A stretch of DNA of 32,917 nucleotides from Dethiobacter sp. (lineage in GTDB: Bacteria; Bacillota; Dethiobacteria; DTU022; UBA8154). The stretch covers positions 1 to 32,917 of the forward strand of contig QZJM01000037.1 in assembly GCA_003605065.1 (NCBI GenBank), given 5' to 3'. The first letter of the stretch is position 1. Every line of letters starts with the position of its first letter. Shown piece by piece: positions 25,276 through 32,917 of this stretch. The position numbers were made by a program, and so were the translations under genes. The notes beneath the pieces are model-generated. The model made no database searches. It was given only the letters and a program-made list of their open reading frames with translations, and had not been told where the DNA came from.

Positions 25276-25337
25276 AAAATGCCTGCCACTAGGACTGGCC
25301 AATCCTCCTTTCTCAATGCCCTTCATAATTCTCTTTT

Positions 25338-25751
25338 TTAAAAGGGAACATCTTCATCCTTTACATCCAAATCTTCGCCTCCAAAGGCGTCAAAATTATC
25401 TTCAAAACTTCCCTGGCTATCCTTATCCTTGCGGCTGTCAAGAAAAAAAACATTTTCAGCCACTACTTCTGCTGCTGTACGCCTGACACCTTCTCTATCA
25501 TCGTAAGAACGGAGCTGAAGCCGTCCTTCGACAGCTACCTTCCTTCCTTTGGAGAGGTTGTTTGTGCATATTTCAGCCAACTTTCTCCAGGCCACGATCC
25601 TGATAAAATCCGTTTCCTTTTCACCCTTCTGATTAACAAACGGGCGATCCACCGCTAAAGTAAAGTTGGCTACGGCAACTCCTCCCGCCGGAGTATATCT
25701 TAACTCCGGATCCTGCACCAACCGCCCGATTAAAATTATCTTGTTTAACAC
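25338..25751 (-). CDS. ssb: Single-stranded DNA-binding protein
   Basis: From GTG 25751 (GGGGGGAG 5 nt upstream) it is 137 residues. The OB fold covers about 1-105, with [20 protein letters not shown] and [21 protein letters not shown] as family motifs. An acidic, disordered tail ends in DEDVPF, the terminal peptide that recruits replication and repair partners. Lying between rpsF and rpsR is the conserved bacterial order. Confidence 0.96.
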   Translation of the reverse strand: MLNKIILIGRLVQDPELRYTPAGGVAVANFTLAVDRPFVNQKGEKETDFIRIVAWRKLAEICTNNLSKGRKVAVEGRLQLRSYDDREGVRRTAAEVVAENVFFLDSRKDKDSQGSFEDNFDAFGGEDLDVKDEDVPF

Positions 25752-25843
25752 GGTTTCTCCCCCCACATCATTAGTTTTCACAGCGAACCGGATTGTTTAT
25801 GATCATCCCTGAAAATAAAATGTACAGAAATGATCGCAAATGG

Positions 25844-26197
25844 CTATTCCTCTTTGCTGTTTTCCTGTACATTCTCAACAATTTCATTATTGGTTTTCTG
25901 TCCCTTTTTTTCCTCTTCCAGGCGGATCACAATATAGCGTAAATAACCTTCATTTACTTTAAAAAAGTGATCCAGGGCCGGGACAATATCCCTGGCAGCC
26001 TGCAAGTTCACAATAACATAAAAACCTTCTTTAAAATCTTGAATTTCATAGGCCATTTTCCGTTTACCTATTTTTTTAAGAGAAACTATTTCACCGTTTT
26101 CTCCTTCCATCACTTCTTTAACCTTGGAAATGGCCCCTTCCAGCGCTTCACCTTCCAGTTCGGGCTGGACAATAAACATAACTTCATAAAGCGGCAT
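25844..26197 (-). CDS. rpsF: 30S ribosomal protein S6 (bS6)
   Basis: 117 residues. LYEVMFIVQPELEGEAL at the start and KKIGKRKMAYEIQDFKEGFYV in the middle are bS6 signatures; the C-terminal ~20 residues are a charged tail. GGGAGG lies just before the ATG. It is the first gene of the rpsF-ssb-rpsR block and has a good promoter at 26261-26289. In some bacteria the bS6:bS18 pair binds the rpsF leader to repress it; a CCCG-AAAA-CGGG hairpin and a CCG are in this leader, but I cannot show they form that site. Confidence 0.96.
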   Translation of the reverse strand: MPLYEVMFIVQPELEGEALEGAISKVKEVMEGENGEIVSLKKIGKRKMAYEIQDFKEGFYVIVNLQAARDIVPALDHFFKVNEGYLRYIVIRLEEEKKGQKTNNEIVENVQENSKEE

Positions 26198-26260
26198 TAG
26201 TTCACCTCCCTTCGGACTATACGGCCCCCGTTTTCGGGAGCAGGGATTAACGCAGGTTAA

Positions 26261-26289
26261 ATAATAACATATAGGTAACGTTAAATCAA
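26261..26289 (-). promoter_or_regulatory. Sigma-A-type promoter for rpsF-ssb-rpsR
   Basis: The minus strand has TTGATT (26284-26289), a 17-nt spacer, and TATTAT (26261-26266). The predicted leader is about 55 nt and contains a CCCG-AAAA-CGGG hairpin (around 26228-26240). Confidence 0.75.
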
Positions 26290-26330
26290 GTACCAGGTAA
26301 GAAAATTCCAGAAAATTTTAACACCCGGCA

Positions 26331-27371
26331 TTATCCGGCATTTACATTTTTCTTTCGCTCCTCCTGGATATACTCCATAAGGCTTCTGATAATCCCGGCA
26401 AAGGGCGTGGAGAGAATCATACCCAAAAAACCGGCAAGCTGCTGCCCTATTAACAGGCTTACAATCACGGTAATAGGTTTAAGTCTGACCGCCCTGCCCA
26501 GCAAAAGTGGCGATAAAAGGGTCCCGTCAATTATTTGCACAAGAATATAAATAACAATAATCGTTATAGTAGAAGGCGTCTGAGGGGAAAAACTTAAAAT
26601 AACGGCCGGAATAGCAGCGATGTATGGTCCTATATAGAGGATAATATTAAGGACACCGGCCAAAATCCCCAGAAGTAATGCATAGGGCATACCGAAGAAA
26701 TAAAGAACAAACCCCGTTAATAAACCAACAATCGTACAGCGCACAATATTGCCCCGAATATAACCACCGAAGTTCACATCGATAATACGGATAACATCTT
26801 CAGCATATCTCTCATATCGATAAGGAATCAATTTTAAAACTGCTTTTCTAACATTATGAAAATCATATAAGAGATAAAAAACAATAAATATGATGAAAAA
26901 GATATCTACTATACTGGAAACCAGGGAAACGCTGACAGATGCTATTTCTTCTAATATGGGCTGTAAGTTGGCCGAAAGCTCCGGAATAGTTTCCATAAAC
27001 TCCGGGCTTAAGTCAAACGTCAACAGGAATTCTGAAAACTCTTCGATGTATTGCTGGATTTGTCTTACATAGAAGGGAAAATCCCTTAAAATATCCTCGA
27101 CTTCCCTCTGGACCACAGGAACAATTAAACCTATCAGGGTAACAATTATCAAAATAAAAAATAAAAAAGTAATACCCACGGCTAAAAAATGTGAAAACCT
27201 GAAACGTTTTTTAAGAAATTCTGTTACAGGAAAGAGAACGCAAACGATCAATAAACTGATAATACAAAGTTCTATTACCCAGGAAATACGATTTAAAAAC
27301 CAGATGAACCCGACCATCAGAGCGATTAAGGCTACAACTTTTAAAGCATTTTTAGAATCCCTGTCTTTCAT
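26331..27371 (-). CDS. AI-2E family transporter (PerM/YtvI-like membrane protein)
   Basis: 346 residues with about seven to eight hydrophobic segments. The first pair spans about 10-53. A hydrophilic helical region with FYVRQIQQYIEEF follows at about 90-130. The family hallmark GYIRGNIVRCTIVGLLTGF and the re-entrant region GVLNIILYIGPYIAAIPAVI are present, as is the later DGTLLSPLLLGRAVRLKP. Substrates vary in this family (AI-2, Na+/H+ exchange, unknown). It lies 29 bp downstream of ychF on the same strand; a link between the two is not implied. Confidence 0.88.
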   Translation of the reverse strand: MKDRDSKNALKVVALIALMVGFIWFLNRISWVIELCIISLLIVCVLFPVTEFLKKRFRFSHFLAVGITFLFFILIIVTLIGLIVPVVQREVEDILRDFPFYVRQIQQYIEEFSEFLLTFDLSPEFMETIPELSANLQPILEEIASVSVSLVSSIVDIFFIIFIVFYLLYDFHNVRKAVLKLIPYRYERYAEDVIRIIDVNFGGYIRGNIVRCTIVGLLTGFVLYFFGMPYALLLGILAGVLNIILYIGPYIAAIPAVILSFSPQTPSTITIIVIYILVQIIDGTLLSPLLLGRAVRLKPITVIVSLLIGQQLAGFLGMILSTPFAGIIRSLMEYIQEERKKNVNAG

Positions 27372-27400
27372 ATCCTAGTCTGCCTTTCTAAAAATAAATA

Positions 27401-28498
27401 CTATACTTTAAAGCGGAAAAAAACGATATCCCCGTCTTTTAATATATATTCTCTTCCTTCCAGCCTTAAGATACCTTTTTCTTTCGCCGCTGCCAGCGAT
27501 CCTGCGCTGAGTAGTTCTTCCCAGGATATAACTTCAGCCGCGATAAAACCTCTTTCCATATCACCATGTACTTTCCCGGCACCTTTCCGAACGGAGATAC
27601 CTTTTCTTACAGCCCAGGCCCTCGCTTCTTTTCCCTTGATTGTAAAAAAAGTAATTAGTCCCAGAAAATCATATCCCACCTTTATCAGCCTGTTTAAACT
27701 CATTTCCTGGAGCCCGTATTCATCCAGAAAAAACTTTTTCTCCTCTTCCGGCATTCCTTCCAGTTCACCTTCCAGGAAAGCACTAATACTGATTACAGGC
27801 GCACCTTCTTTTTCAGCCAGCAGTTTGACAGTCTTAACTGTTTCAGGTTCTTTTTTAGATAAATCTTCTTCACCAATATTCACGACGTAACAAACAGGTT
27901 TCCCTGTTAACAGCTGCAGGTTATCGATTATTGCTTTTTCATTGTCACTGCAGGAAAAACTCCTTACCGTTTTTCCTGCGTTAAGGTGATGATATAATTT
28001 TTCCAGCAGTTCTTTTTCTTCCATAATATCCCTGGAACCGCTTTTGGCGCTGCGCTGTACTTTCTCCAGTCTCTTTTCCAGAAAGGCCAGATCCGCTAAA
28101 ATCAGTTCTAATTTTACAATCTCAATATCCCTGCCGGGATCAGGCTCTCCGGATAAATGAGGGACATCAGGCGAGCTAAAGCCCCTCACCACGTGCAGCA
28201 GCAAATCCATTTCCCTGATATGTGCCAGAAAGCGGTTTCCCAGGCCTTCACCTTTGCTGGCGCCTTTTATCAGCCCCGCAATATCAACAATTGTTAATGT
28301 GGCCGGGGTTATTTCCTGTGAAGAGACCAGCCCGGCAACTTTTACAAGGCGTTCATCTTTAACGGAAACTATGGCCCTGTTGGGTTCAACGGTAGAAAAG
28401 GGAAACTTGGCCCTCTCCACCGGCAAACTGGAAAGTGCTGTAAAAAGTGTGGATTTTCCCACATTTGGCAAACCTACCAACCCGCATCTAAAGCCCAT
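27401..28498 (-). CDS. ychF: Ribosome-associated ATPase YchF
   Basis: Obg-type P-loop protein that prefers ATP and binds ribosomes. 365 residues: G1 GLPNVGKST (8-16), the PFSTVEPN switch, G3 DIAGLIKGAS, a coiled-coil insert (about 130-190), NIGEED in place of the GTP-specific NKxD (as in all YchF), and a C-terminal TGS domain with HGDMERGFIAAEV. GAAAGGAG lies before the ATG. Conserved neighbour of DUF951 and rpsF (yyaF region in Bacillus). Confidence 0.95.
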   Translation of the reverse strand: MGFRCGLVGLPNVGKSTLFTALSSLPVERAKFPFSTVEPNRAIVSVKDERLVKVAGLVSSQEITPATLTIVDIAGLIKGASKGEGLGNRFLAHIREMDLLLHVVRGFSSPDVPHLSGEPDPGRDIEIVKLELILADLAFLEKRLEKVQRSAKSGSRDIMEEKELLEKLYHHLNAGKTVRSFSCSDNEKAIIDNLQLLTGKPVCYVVNIGEEDLSKKEPETVKTVKLLAEKEGAPVISISAFLEGELEGMPEEEKKFFLDEYGLQEMSLNRLIKVGYDFLGLITFFTIKGKEARAWAVRKGISVRKGAGKVHGDMERGFIAAEVISWEELLSAGSLAAAKEKGILRLEGREYILKDGDIVFFRFKV

Positions 28499-28517
28499 TA
28501 ACCACGATCTCCTTTCG

Positions 28518-28557
28518 GATCACAATAATAAATGAGAATGACCGGGTTTAGATCCCG
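28518..28557 (+). repeat. Dispersed ~40-bp repeat, copy C
   Basis: GATCACAATAATAAATGAGAAT then GACCGGGTTTAGATCCCG. Its ACCGGGTTTAGATCCCGC is identical to copy A (11655-11694). It lies directly upstream of the ychF ribosome site and leads into the structured stretch at 28558-28780. Confidence 0.6.
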
Positions 28558-28780
28558 CCCGGAAAAACGTTTTACTGTTGGCGGAGCGACCTGTGAAGCG
28601 AAGATAAAAGCTCACGTTAAGGCGAAGGCTGGAGATGACTCTGCTGACAGGATGTCAGCAGCCAGAAGGCGAACATGGAGGTGAGCGTCTTATGGGAAGG
28701 TCATCGGAAGCCTGAGATGAAACGTAGAACTTTCTTAAGCGGAACTCGGAGATCCTTCTTACGCAAAAGCTGCGCCATTT
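28558..28780 (+). ncRNA. Structured non-coding stretch, possible group II intron remnant
   Basis: This ~220-bp GC-richer stretch has no credible reading frame on either strand. It folds well as plus-strand RNA: CTGCTGAC / GTCAGCAG (28641-28661, 5-nt loop) is an 8-bp perfect hairpin closed by CTGG / CCAG (28629-28632, 28662-28665), with GTGAAGC/GCTCAC just upstream. Segments such as GGTGAGCGTCTTATGGGAAGG and GCGGAACTCGGAGATCC recall, from memory, the 5' domain I region of bacterial group II introns. Intron domains V-VI and the reverse transcriptase gene are absent. Alternative: another structured RNA. Confidence 0.35.
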
Positions 28781-28786
28781 ACATGC

Positions 28787-28972
28787 TTATTCCTCTGGCT
28801 CCCGGACAATTTCCTTGACCTTGCGTTCGAATCTTAGCCGGGGTAAAAGAACGCTCCTTCCGCATTTTAAACATTTAATACGAAAATCCATACCAATCCT
28901 GATAACCCGCCAGAGGTCCCCACCGCAAGGGTGGCTTTTTCTCATTTTAACAATTTGCCCGATTTTGTACAT
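28787..28972 (-). CDS. DUF951 family protein
   Basis: From ATG 28972 (AAGGAG 9 nt upstream) it is 61 residues. MYKIGQIVKMRKSHPCGG, then WRVIRIGMDFRIKCLKCGR, is the DUF951 signature, with a CxxC pair plus an earlier Cys that may bind metal. Function unknown. In Bacillus a DUF951 gene (yyzM) also lies next to ychF (yyaF), supporting conserved context. Confidence 0.9.
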   Translation of the reverse strand: MYKIGQIVKMRKSHPCGGDLWRVIRIGMDFRIKCLKCGRSVLLPRLRFERKVKEIVREPEE

Positions 28973-29007
28973 GCACAAATCTCCTTATGGCCGCTTTCAT
29001 CTCTATT

Positions 29008-29892
29008 CTAGATCTTCTCGCTTCCAGGGAGGTTGCCTTCGCCTGCTTTTTCACTGCGCGTAAAGACAACCCTTCGAGGGTAAGGGATTTCAATACCCAT
29101 CTGGTCGAAGTGATTTTTAATTACCCTGCGCAGCTCCCTTTCAATAGACCACTGCTGCATGGGATCTGCTTTGGCCATAATCCTGATTATGACCTCAGAA
29201 TCAGCCAGATCTGCCACTCCCAGAACCACCGGGCCTTCCCTGACTGCAGGATATTCCCGGGAAAACTTTTCACATATCTCTCTTAAGACTTCCAGGACAC
29301 GATCTACATTTTCTTCATAAGCAACAGAAATATCAACGAGCGCCCTCTGGGGGCCCTGGCTGTGATTGGTAATTATATCAATCCTGCTGTTAGGAAAAAT
29401 ATGCAACTGTCCTCCAAAATCTCTCACTTTTGTCGCTCTTAAACCCACATGCTCCACAATTCCGCTGTATGAATCAATGGTAACATGATCACCAACAGAA
29501 AATTGCTCCTCAATAATAATAAAAAAGCCTGTAATTATATCCTTTACCAGGCTCTGGGCTCCAAAACCTACAGCAAGACCGGCAATACCTGCTCCAGCCA
29601 GAATAGGGGTAATATCCACAAATTCTTTTAATATCATTAAAAGCGATACGAAAATGATCAGGTAGCGCAGCAAGCTTTTAAATAAACCGCTGAATGTTTC
29701 GGACTTATTTCCCAGGGTAATGATATTATTCTTGCCCTTGAATATTCTGTCTATAAGGGAGTACCCAAAGCGCAGGACCAGCTTTGCTAAAATAATGATC
29801 AGAATGAGGCGGAGAACAACCCCGCCCCACTGGGTCAGTGCATTCTGGAATAGTAACGGTAACGGCCGAAAAGACTCTATAAAGCTATCCAT
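29008..29892 (-). CDS. Small-conductance mechanosensitive channel (MscS family)
   Basis: A 294-residue membrane protein that releases solutes at hypo-osmotic shock. Three hydrophobic segments lie in the first ~130 residues; the third is the Gly/Ala-rich pore helix, GAGIAGLAVGFGAQSLVKDIITG. The beta domain follows, with FSVGDHVTIDSYSGIVEHVGLRATKVRDFGG and HIFPNSRI, then a C-terminal alpha/beta part. Lengths and motifs fit the YggB/YkuT type. It lies 21 bp downstream of adk and about 35 bp upstream of DUF951. Confidence 0.93.
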   Translation of the reverse strand: MDSFIESFRPLPLLFQNALTQWGGVVLRLILIIILAKLVLRFGYSLIDRIFKGKNNIITLGNKSETFSGLFKSLLRYLIIFVSLLMILKEFVDITPILAGAGIAGLAVGFGAQSLVKDIITGFFIIIEEQFSVGDHVTIDSYSGIVEHVGLRATKVRDFGGQLHIFPNSRIDIITNHSQGPQRALVDISVAYEENVDRVLEVLREICEKFSREYPAVREGPVVLGVADLADSEVIIRIMAKADPMQQWSIERELRRVIKNHFDQMGIEIPYPRRVVFTRSEKAGEGNLPGSEKI

Positions 29893-29913
29893 AAAAAATC
29901 TCCTTGAAATTCA

Positions 29914-30570
29914 TCATTGTTCTTTTATTTTTTGTAAATGGGCACTTATAACAGAATATACCTGGTTAATAGATTGTGAACCATCCACACTCACAAACAG
30001 GTTCTTGCGCTGGTAATATTCGATCATGGGTAAGGTTTGTTTATTGTAGACAGCAAGCCTTTCCTTTACTGTATCAATGGTATCATCGCTTCTTTGATAA
30101 AGTTCTCCACTGCAATGATCACAAATATTACGCACCTTGGGAGGGTTAAACTTAAGATGATAGGTAGCACCGCAATTACGGCAGACCCTTCTTCCGGTAA
30201 GCCGGTTAATAAGTTCTTCTTCATTTACATCAACGCTGATAGCGGCATCAATTTTCATATTAAGATCCTGCATCACTTCATCCAGGGCCTCGGCCTGTTC
30301 TACGGTCCGGGGGAAACCATCTAAAAGAACACCACCTGCGCAGTCCGGCCTGGATAATCTTTCTTTAACGATACCTACGACAATTTCATCAGGAACAAGA
30401 AGCCCTTTATCCATATATTCTTTTGCTTTCTTACCCATCTCTGTACCTTCTTTTACAGCATTCCGGAAAATTTCGCCGGTAGAAATATGGAGCAAAGCAA
30501 AATCTTTTGTCATTCTTTCCGCCTGTGTGCCTTTACCAGCACCTGGAGGCCCCATTATGATTACATGCAT
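29914..30570 (-). CDS. adk: Adenylate kinase (zinc-lid type)
   Basis: Interconverts ATP + AMP and 2 ADP. 218 residues: P-loop GPPGAGKGT (7-15), the AMP-binding HISTGEIFR and LLDGFPRT, and a long lid with zinc ligands C130, C133, C150, C153 (CRNC, CDHC). AGGGAG lies before the ATG. adk normally sits between secY and map in the ribosomal protein cluster; here it is near the yyaC-ychF group, so this may be a second copy or a relocated one. Confidence 0.95.
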   Translation of the reverse strand: MHVIIMGPPGAGKGTQAERMTKDFALLHISTGEIFRNAVKEGTEMGKKAKEYMDKGLLVPDEIVVGIVKERLSRPDCAGGVLLDGFPRTVEQAEALDEVMQDLNMKIDAAISVDVNEEELINRLTGRRVCRNCGATYHLKFNPPKVRNICDHCSGELYQRSDDTIDTVKERLAVYNKQTLPMIEYYQRKNLFVSVDGSQSINQVYSVISAHLQKIKEQ

Positions 30571-30822
30571 CTTTAATTTCCCTCCTTAATTGTTTCAAGG
30601 TTCTTCTTTTTCAATTCCTACACAAAATGGCTTTTTAGATCCTTTCCCTTAAGGGTACTATTTTCTCCGCTTCTTCCTAAAATCCTGCCACAAAAACACA
30701 TATTTTTCCCATCCGGAGCCATACTGAAAAGGCGAAAAGTATTCTTCTTATCCTTAGCAGTGCTGGCATTCAATTTGCGTCAAACCACAGCTCAAATCAC
30801 AATTAAAGGGGTCCGGTTTAAT

Positions 30823-31422
30823 ATGTATTCTTCAACCACACATACTAATATTATACCTTCAAGTTCAACCATAACGACCATAAATCCAAATGAACCCGCA
30901 GCTTTAAGCATATTTGCCGATATTTTAGCCGGTTTATTAAATGACTTAGGCCATACTTGTTCCGAACTTGTAATCCTCTGTATAGGAAGCGATCGCTCCA
31001 CGGGAGACTCGCTTGGCCCCCTCGTAGGGAGCATGCTGGAAGACCTGCATCTACAAAATGCCGTTATCCTGGGAACCCTTTCTCAACCTGTTCATGCCCT
31101 CAACCTCAAAGAAACAAGGTTATCTTTAGAGGAAAAATACAATACGGCTGCTGTTCTTGCTGTTGATGCCTGTTTGGGACAAAAACACAAAATTGGCTGT
31201 TTGGAAGTGGGAAAAGGAAGCCTTCAACCCGGGGCTGCTGTAAAAAAAAGAATTCCTCCCGTTGGAGATATATATATTACCGGTATCGTAAACGTTGGGG
31301 GTTTTATGGAGCTTATGGTTTTACAAAGCACGCGCCTGGGCGTAGTAATTCCCCTGGCGCAATTTATTGGCCGGGGTATATTCCTGGCTGTTTCTATGAC
31401 CGGCTGGCTTTCTCAGCGATGA
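30823..31422 (+). CDS. yyaC: Sporulation protein YyaC (putative spore protease, DUF1256)
   Basis: Read from ATG 30823 (199 residues; AAGGGG about 11 nt upstream). An in-frame ATG at 30760 would add 21 residues with no family match. LVILCIGSDRSTGDSLGPLVG, then GTLSQPVHALNL, AVDACLG and KKRIPPVGDIYITGIVNVGGFMEL are the YyaC signature. The fold relates to hydrogenase maturation/GPR-type peptidases, and the family is restricted to spore formers; it is expressed in sporulation in Bacillus. It is the only plus-strand gene in the right third, divergent from adk; the 190-250-bp gap between them shows no other gene. Confidence 0.9.
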   Translation: MYSSTTHTNIIPSSSTITTINPNEPAALSIFADILAGLLNDLGHTCSELVILCIGSDRSTGDSLGPLVGSMLEDLHLQNAVILGTLSQPVHALNLKETRLSLEEKYNTAAVLAVDACLGQKHKIGCLEVGKGSLQPGAAVKKRIPPVGDIYITGIVNVGGFMELMVLQSTRLGVVIPLAQFIGRGIFLAVSMTGWLSQR

Positions 31423-31460
31423 CCCTCTTTTATAACATTCTATCGTCCCTGACCCTGCAC

Positions 31461-31502
31461 GGTCACAACAATGGATGAAAATGGCGGACTTAAACTGGAT
31501 AC
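31461..31502 (+). repeat. Dispersed ~40-bp repeat, copy D
   Basis: GGTCACAACAATGGATGAAAAT followed by GGCGGACTTAAACTGGATAC, between the convergent yyaC and bactofilin genes. Nearest to copy B (13163-13204). A TGACC/GGTCA hairpin without T-run lies at its left edge. Confidence 0.6.
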
Positions 31503-31527
31503 GGCTCTTCTCATGCATTTTCATATT

Positions 31528-31884
31528 TTATTTTTGGTCCTTTAACTCCATTTTGCAACTCCCGGCAAACAGCGATCCTTCTTCTATGGAAAGAACTGCT
31601 GCTGTTACATCGCCTATCAAGGCACCGCCTGAGCGAATCTCCAGCTTATTTTCAGCTTTGATATTTCCTTCCACCCTTCCTGCAAGGGTAATATTAATTC
31701 CTTTAACATCAGCTTTAATTAAGGCAGTTTCTCCGATAATGATATCGCTCTCCGCATAAATATCTCCCTCATATCTTCCATCAATACGTAAAATACCCCT
31801 GGCTTCAAGCTTGCCTGTTATTGACGTTTCTTTGCCAATCAACGTATCGACTTTTTTAGCTTCGGGAGTCTTTTTTTTAAACAC
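31528..31884 (-). CDS. Bactofilin (polymer-forming cytoskeletal protein)
   Basis: 118 residues. After a short basic start (MFKKKTPEAKK) comes a beta-helical bactofilin core with repeated hydrophobic spacing: DTLIGKETSITGKLEARGILRIDGRYEGDI is the classic opening, seen here as TLIGKETSITGKL and LRIDGRYEGDI. Bactofilins form filaments at the membrane and often recruit wall enzymes. It follows the M23 peptidase gene by about 18 bp, a pairing known in other bacteria where the peptidase is the bactofilin's partner. Confidence 0.93.
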   Translation of the reverse strand: MFKKKTPEAKKVDTLIGKETSITGKLEARGILRIDGRYEGDIYAESDIIIGETALIKADVKGINITLAGRVEGNIKAENKLEIRSGGALIGDVTAAVLSIEEGSLFAGSCKMELKDQK

Positions 31885-31902
31885 AACATGTCTCCTCCCT
31901 CA

Positions 31903-32814
31903 TTAAGGCAAATAACCTCCGGGATTAACGGCAACACCTTTCTTATGAACTTCATAATGTACATGTGCCCCGGTACTATATCCTGTGCTTCCCATATAAC
32001 CTAGAACCTGTCCTTTTTTTACTTCACTGCCTACTGATACGTTAAAGCTTTTTAGGTGAGCATACAGAGTGCTTAAGCTATCTCCGTGATTTAAAATAAC
32101 AGTATTGCCAAAACCCCGGCGATAAGCAGCAAAGATAACTTTGCCATCTGCTGCCGCATAAATTGGTGAACCGCGAGAGCCTGCTATATCTATTCCAAAA
32201 TGAAATTCTCTTCTTCTGGTTATAGGCGAAATCCGTGGTCCGAATTCCGAAGTTACCCTCCCTCTGACCGGCCAGATAGAAGGAGTTGACGCCATTTGCT
32301 TCTGATGCTGCACAATATCTTCTTTTAGCTGAAGCAGTTTCTCACTTTGATCAGGTATGGAAACCTGTAAATGGGAAATATTTAAAGATGTTCGTTCCAT
32401 AACCTGATTTTCCCCGCGGCTTGATAATACCCGTGCATTTTCATTATGAACTAAACGAATGGGATCGGAATTACTCATTTTTTTAGGAAGAGGCAGCTCT
32501 AGTAAATTACAAATTTCCCTGCTGAGGTCATCCATCTGGTTCACTTTTCTTATTAATTCCTCTGTTTCCCGGGCCAGCAGATCTATCTGTTCATTTAAAG
32601 TGCGGTTATCTTCACGCAGCTGTGGAACTGCCGTTGCTTCTCCTTTTAATTGCTGATAAGATTTGATCCAAAAAAAGGACACCAGCAGGCTAATCAAAAG
32701 AATAATGCCCAAGCTCTGGAAAAGGTATAAGGGAATACGAATACTGACTATTGATTCTTCGGTATGGGGAATAATCATGATGGTAAAAAAACGCTTTTTC
32801 TTGCGTAGTTGCAC
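31903..32814 (-). CDS. Membrane-anchored M23 metallopeptidase (bactofilin partner)
   Basis: From GTG 32814 (AAAGGAGG 8 nt upstream; 303 residues): basic cytoplasmic start, one membrane segment (about 29-50), an extracytoplasmic coiled coil (about 60-105), and an M23 domain (about 180-303). H205 and D209 in FHFGIDIAG, and H284/H286 in GAHVHYEV, give the zinc site and catalytic His, so it should be active. The TM-coiled coil-M23 order is that of bactofilin-linked hydrolases. The transcript continues into the bactofilin. The last 100 bp of the window (32815-32917) are its leader; no gene is seen there. Confidence 0.92.
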   Translation of the reverse strand: MQLRKKKRFFTIMIIPHTEESIVSIRIPLYLFQSLGIILLISLLVSFFWIKSYQQLKGEATAVPQLREDNRTLNEQIDLLARETEELIRKVNQMDDLSREICNLLELPLPKKMSNSDPIRLVHNENARVLSSRGENQVMERTSLNISHLQVSIPDQSEKLLQLKEDIVQHQKQMASTPSIWPVRGRVTSEFGPRISPITRRREFHFGIDIAGSRGSPIYAAADGKVIFAAYRRGFGNTVILNHGDSLSTLYAHLKSFNVSVGSEVKKGQVLGYMGSTGYSTGAHVHYEVHKKGVAVNPGGYLP

Positions 32815-32917
32815 AGGAGTATCCTCCTTTTGTCAACCCTTATTAAGGTAAAAATGCGGCAAAGTATAAAATTCGCCGGATATTTCTTTTCTCCTGCTTA
32901 TTATAAAAAAATATAGA

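Noticed and set aside
26198-26260. bS6:bS18-binding autoregulatory leader
   Set aside because: A hairpin and a CCG are present, but I could not match the full motif by eye, so it is mentioned only in the rpsF entry.
30571-32917. parS or oriC elements near yyaC/bactofilin
   Set aside because: The gene context is origin-proximal, but I found no TGTTNCACGTGAAACA-like site or DnaA-box cluster; CACGTG cores elsewhere lack the flanks.
1-32917. tRNA or rRNA genes
   Set aside because: No cloverleaf with GGTTCRA-type T-arm and no rRNA signature was seen in the intergenic gaps.

Overview
The window reads as an origin-proximal housekeeping segment of a spore-forming, low-to-mid GC Firmicute of the Clostridia type. 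The evidence is the gene order yyaC ... ychF - rpsF - ssb - rpsR - rplI - lonC - dnaB - purA ... walR - walK - yycH - yycI ... rlmH, which parallels the Bacillus/Clostridia segment near oriC. Other pointers are a YyaC sporulation protein, a C+ bS18, a LonC-type protease and typical Gram-positive Shine-Dalgarno sites. I do not name a genus. Almost every gene from the right edge down to about 4.6 kb is on the minus strand; cysteine synthase, a zinc-ribbon protein and yyaC are the plus-strand exceptions.

Left end (1-4.3 kb): the window opens on two convergent gene remnants, the middle of a BadF/BcrA-type sugar kinase on plus and the N-terminus of a glyoxalase-II-like metallo-hydrolase on minus. 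Next comes a sulfur/methionine locus. On the minus strand a TTGACA-N17-TAGTAT promoter, a SAM-I riboswitch and an intrinsic terminator precede an O-acetylhomoserine sulfhydrylase gene (metY) that has lost its whole middle in frame, then an intact homoserine O-acetyltransferase (metX). A cysteine synthase and a small zinc-ribbon protein are read divergently.

4.6-15.8 kb: a cyclophilin, an ArsC/Spx-fold protein, RlmH, an alkaline-phosphatase-superfamily metalloenzyme, HtrA, a histidine phosphatase, MurA (UDP-GlcNAc enolpyruvyl transferase), YycI, YycH, WalK and WalR. This is the WalRK cell-wall two-component system with its accessory proteins. A peptidoglycan precursor enzyme sits inside the cluster, and no YycJ gene is seen between yycI and htrA.

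16.3-26.2 kb: a membrane-anchored LysM-G5-M23 cell-wall hydrolase, adenylosuccinate synthetase, a COG2509-type flavoprotein, then the replication/translation block dnaB, lonC, rplI, a MazG-like gene, rpsR, ssb and rpsF, with a good promoter before rpsF.

26.3-32.9 kb: an AI-2E-family membrane protein, YchF, DUF951, an MscS channel, adenylate kinase, YyaC (plus), a bactofilin and a membrane M23 peptidase.

The coding content is conventional; I found no new defence, mobile or biosynthetic system. The unusual material is between genes: (i) an inverted-repeat-bounded repeat family at 4.3-4.5 and 6.2-6.3 kb, one copy of which supplies a gene's stop codon; (ii) a G-rich repeat cluster at 16.13-16.28 kb resembling REP/RAYT elements; (iii) four scattered copies of a degenerate ~40-bp sequence; (iv) a strongly structured ~230-bp non-coding stretch at 28.55-28.78 kb that may be a group II intron remnant; and (v) the broken genes at the left end. 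All functional calls are from motif recognition by eye; no database search was run.
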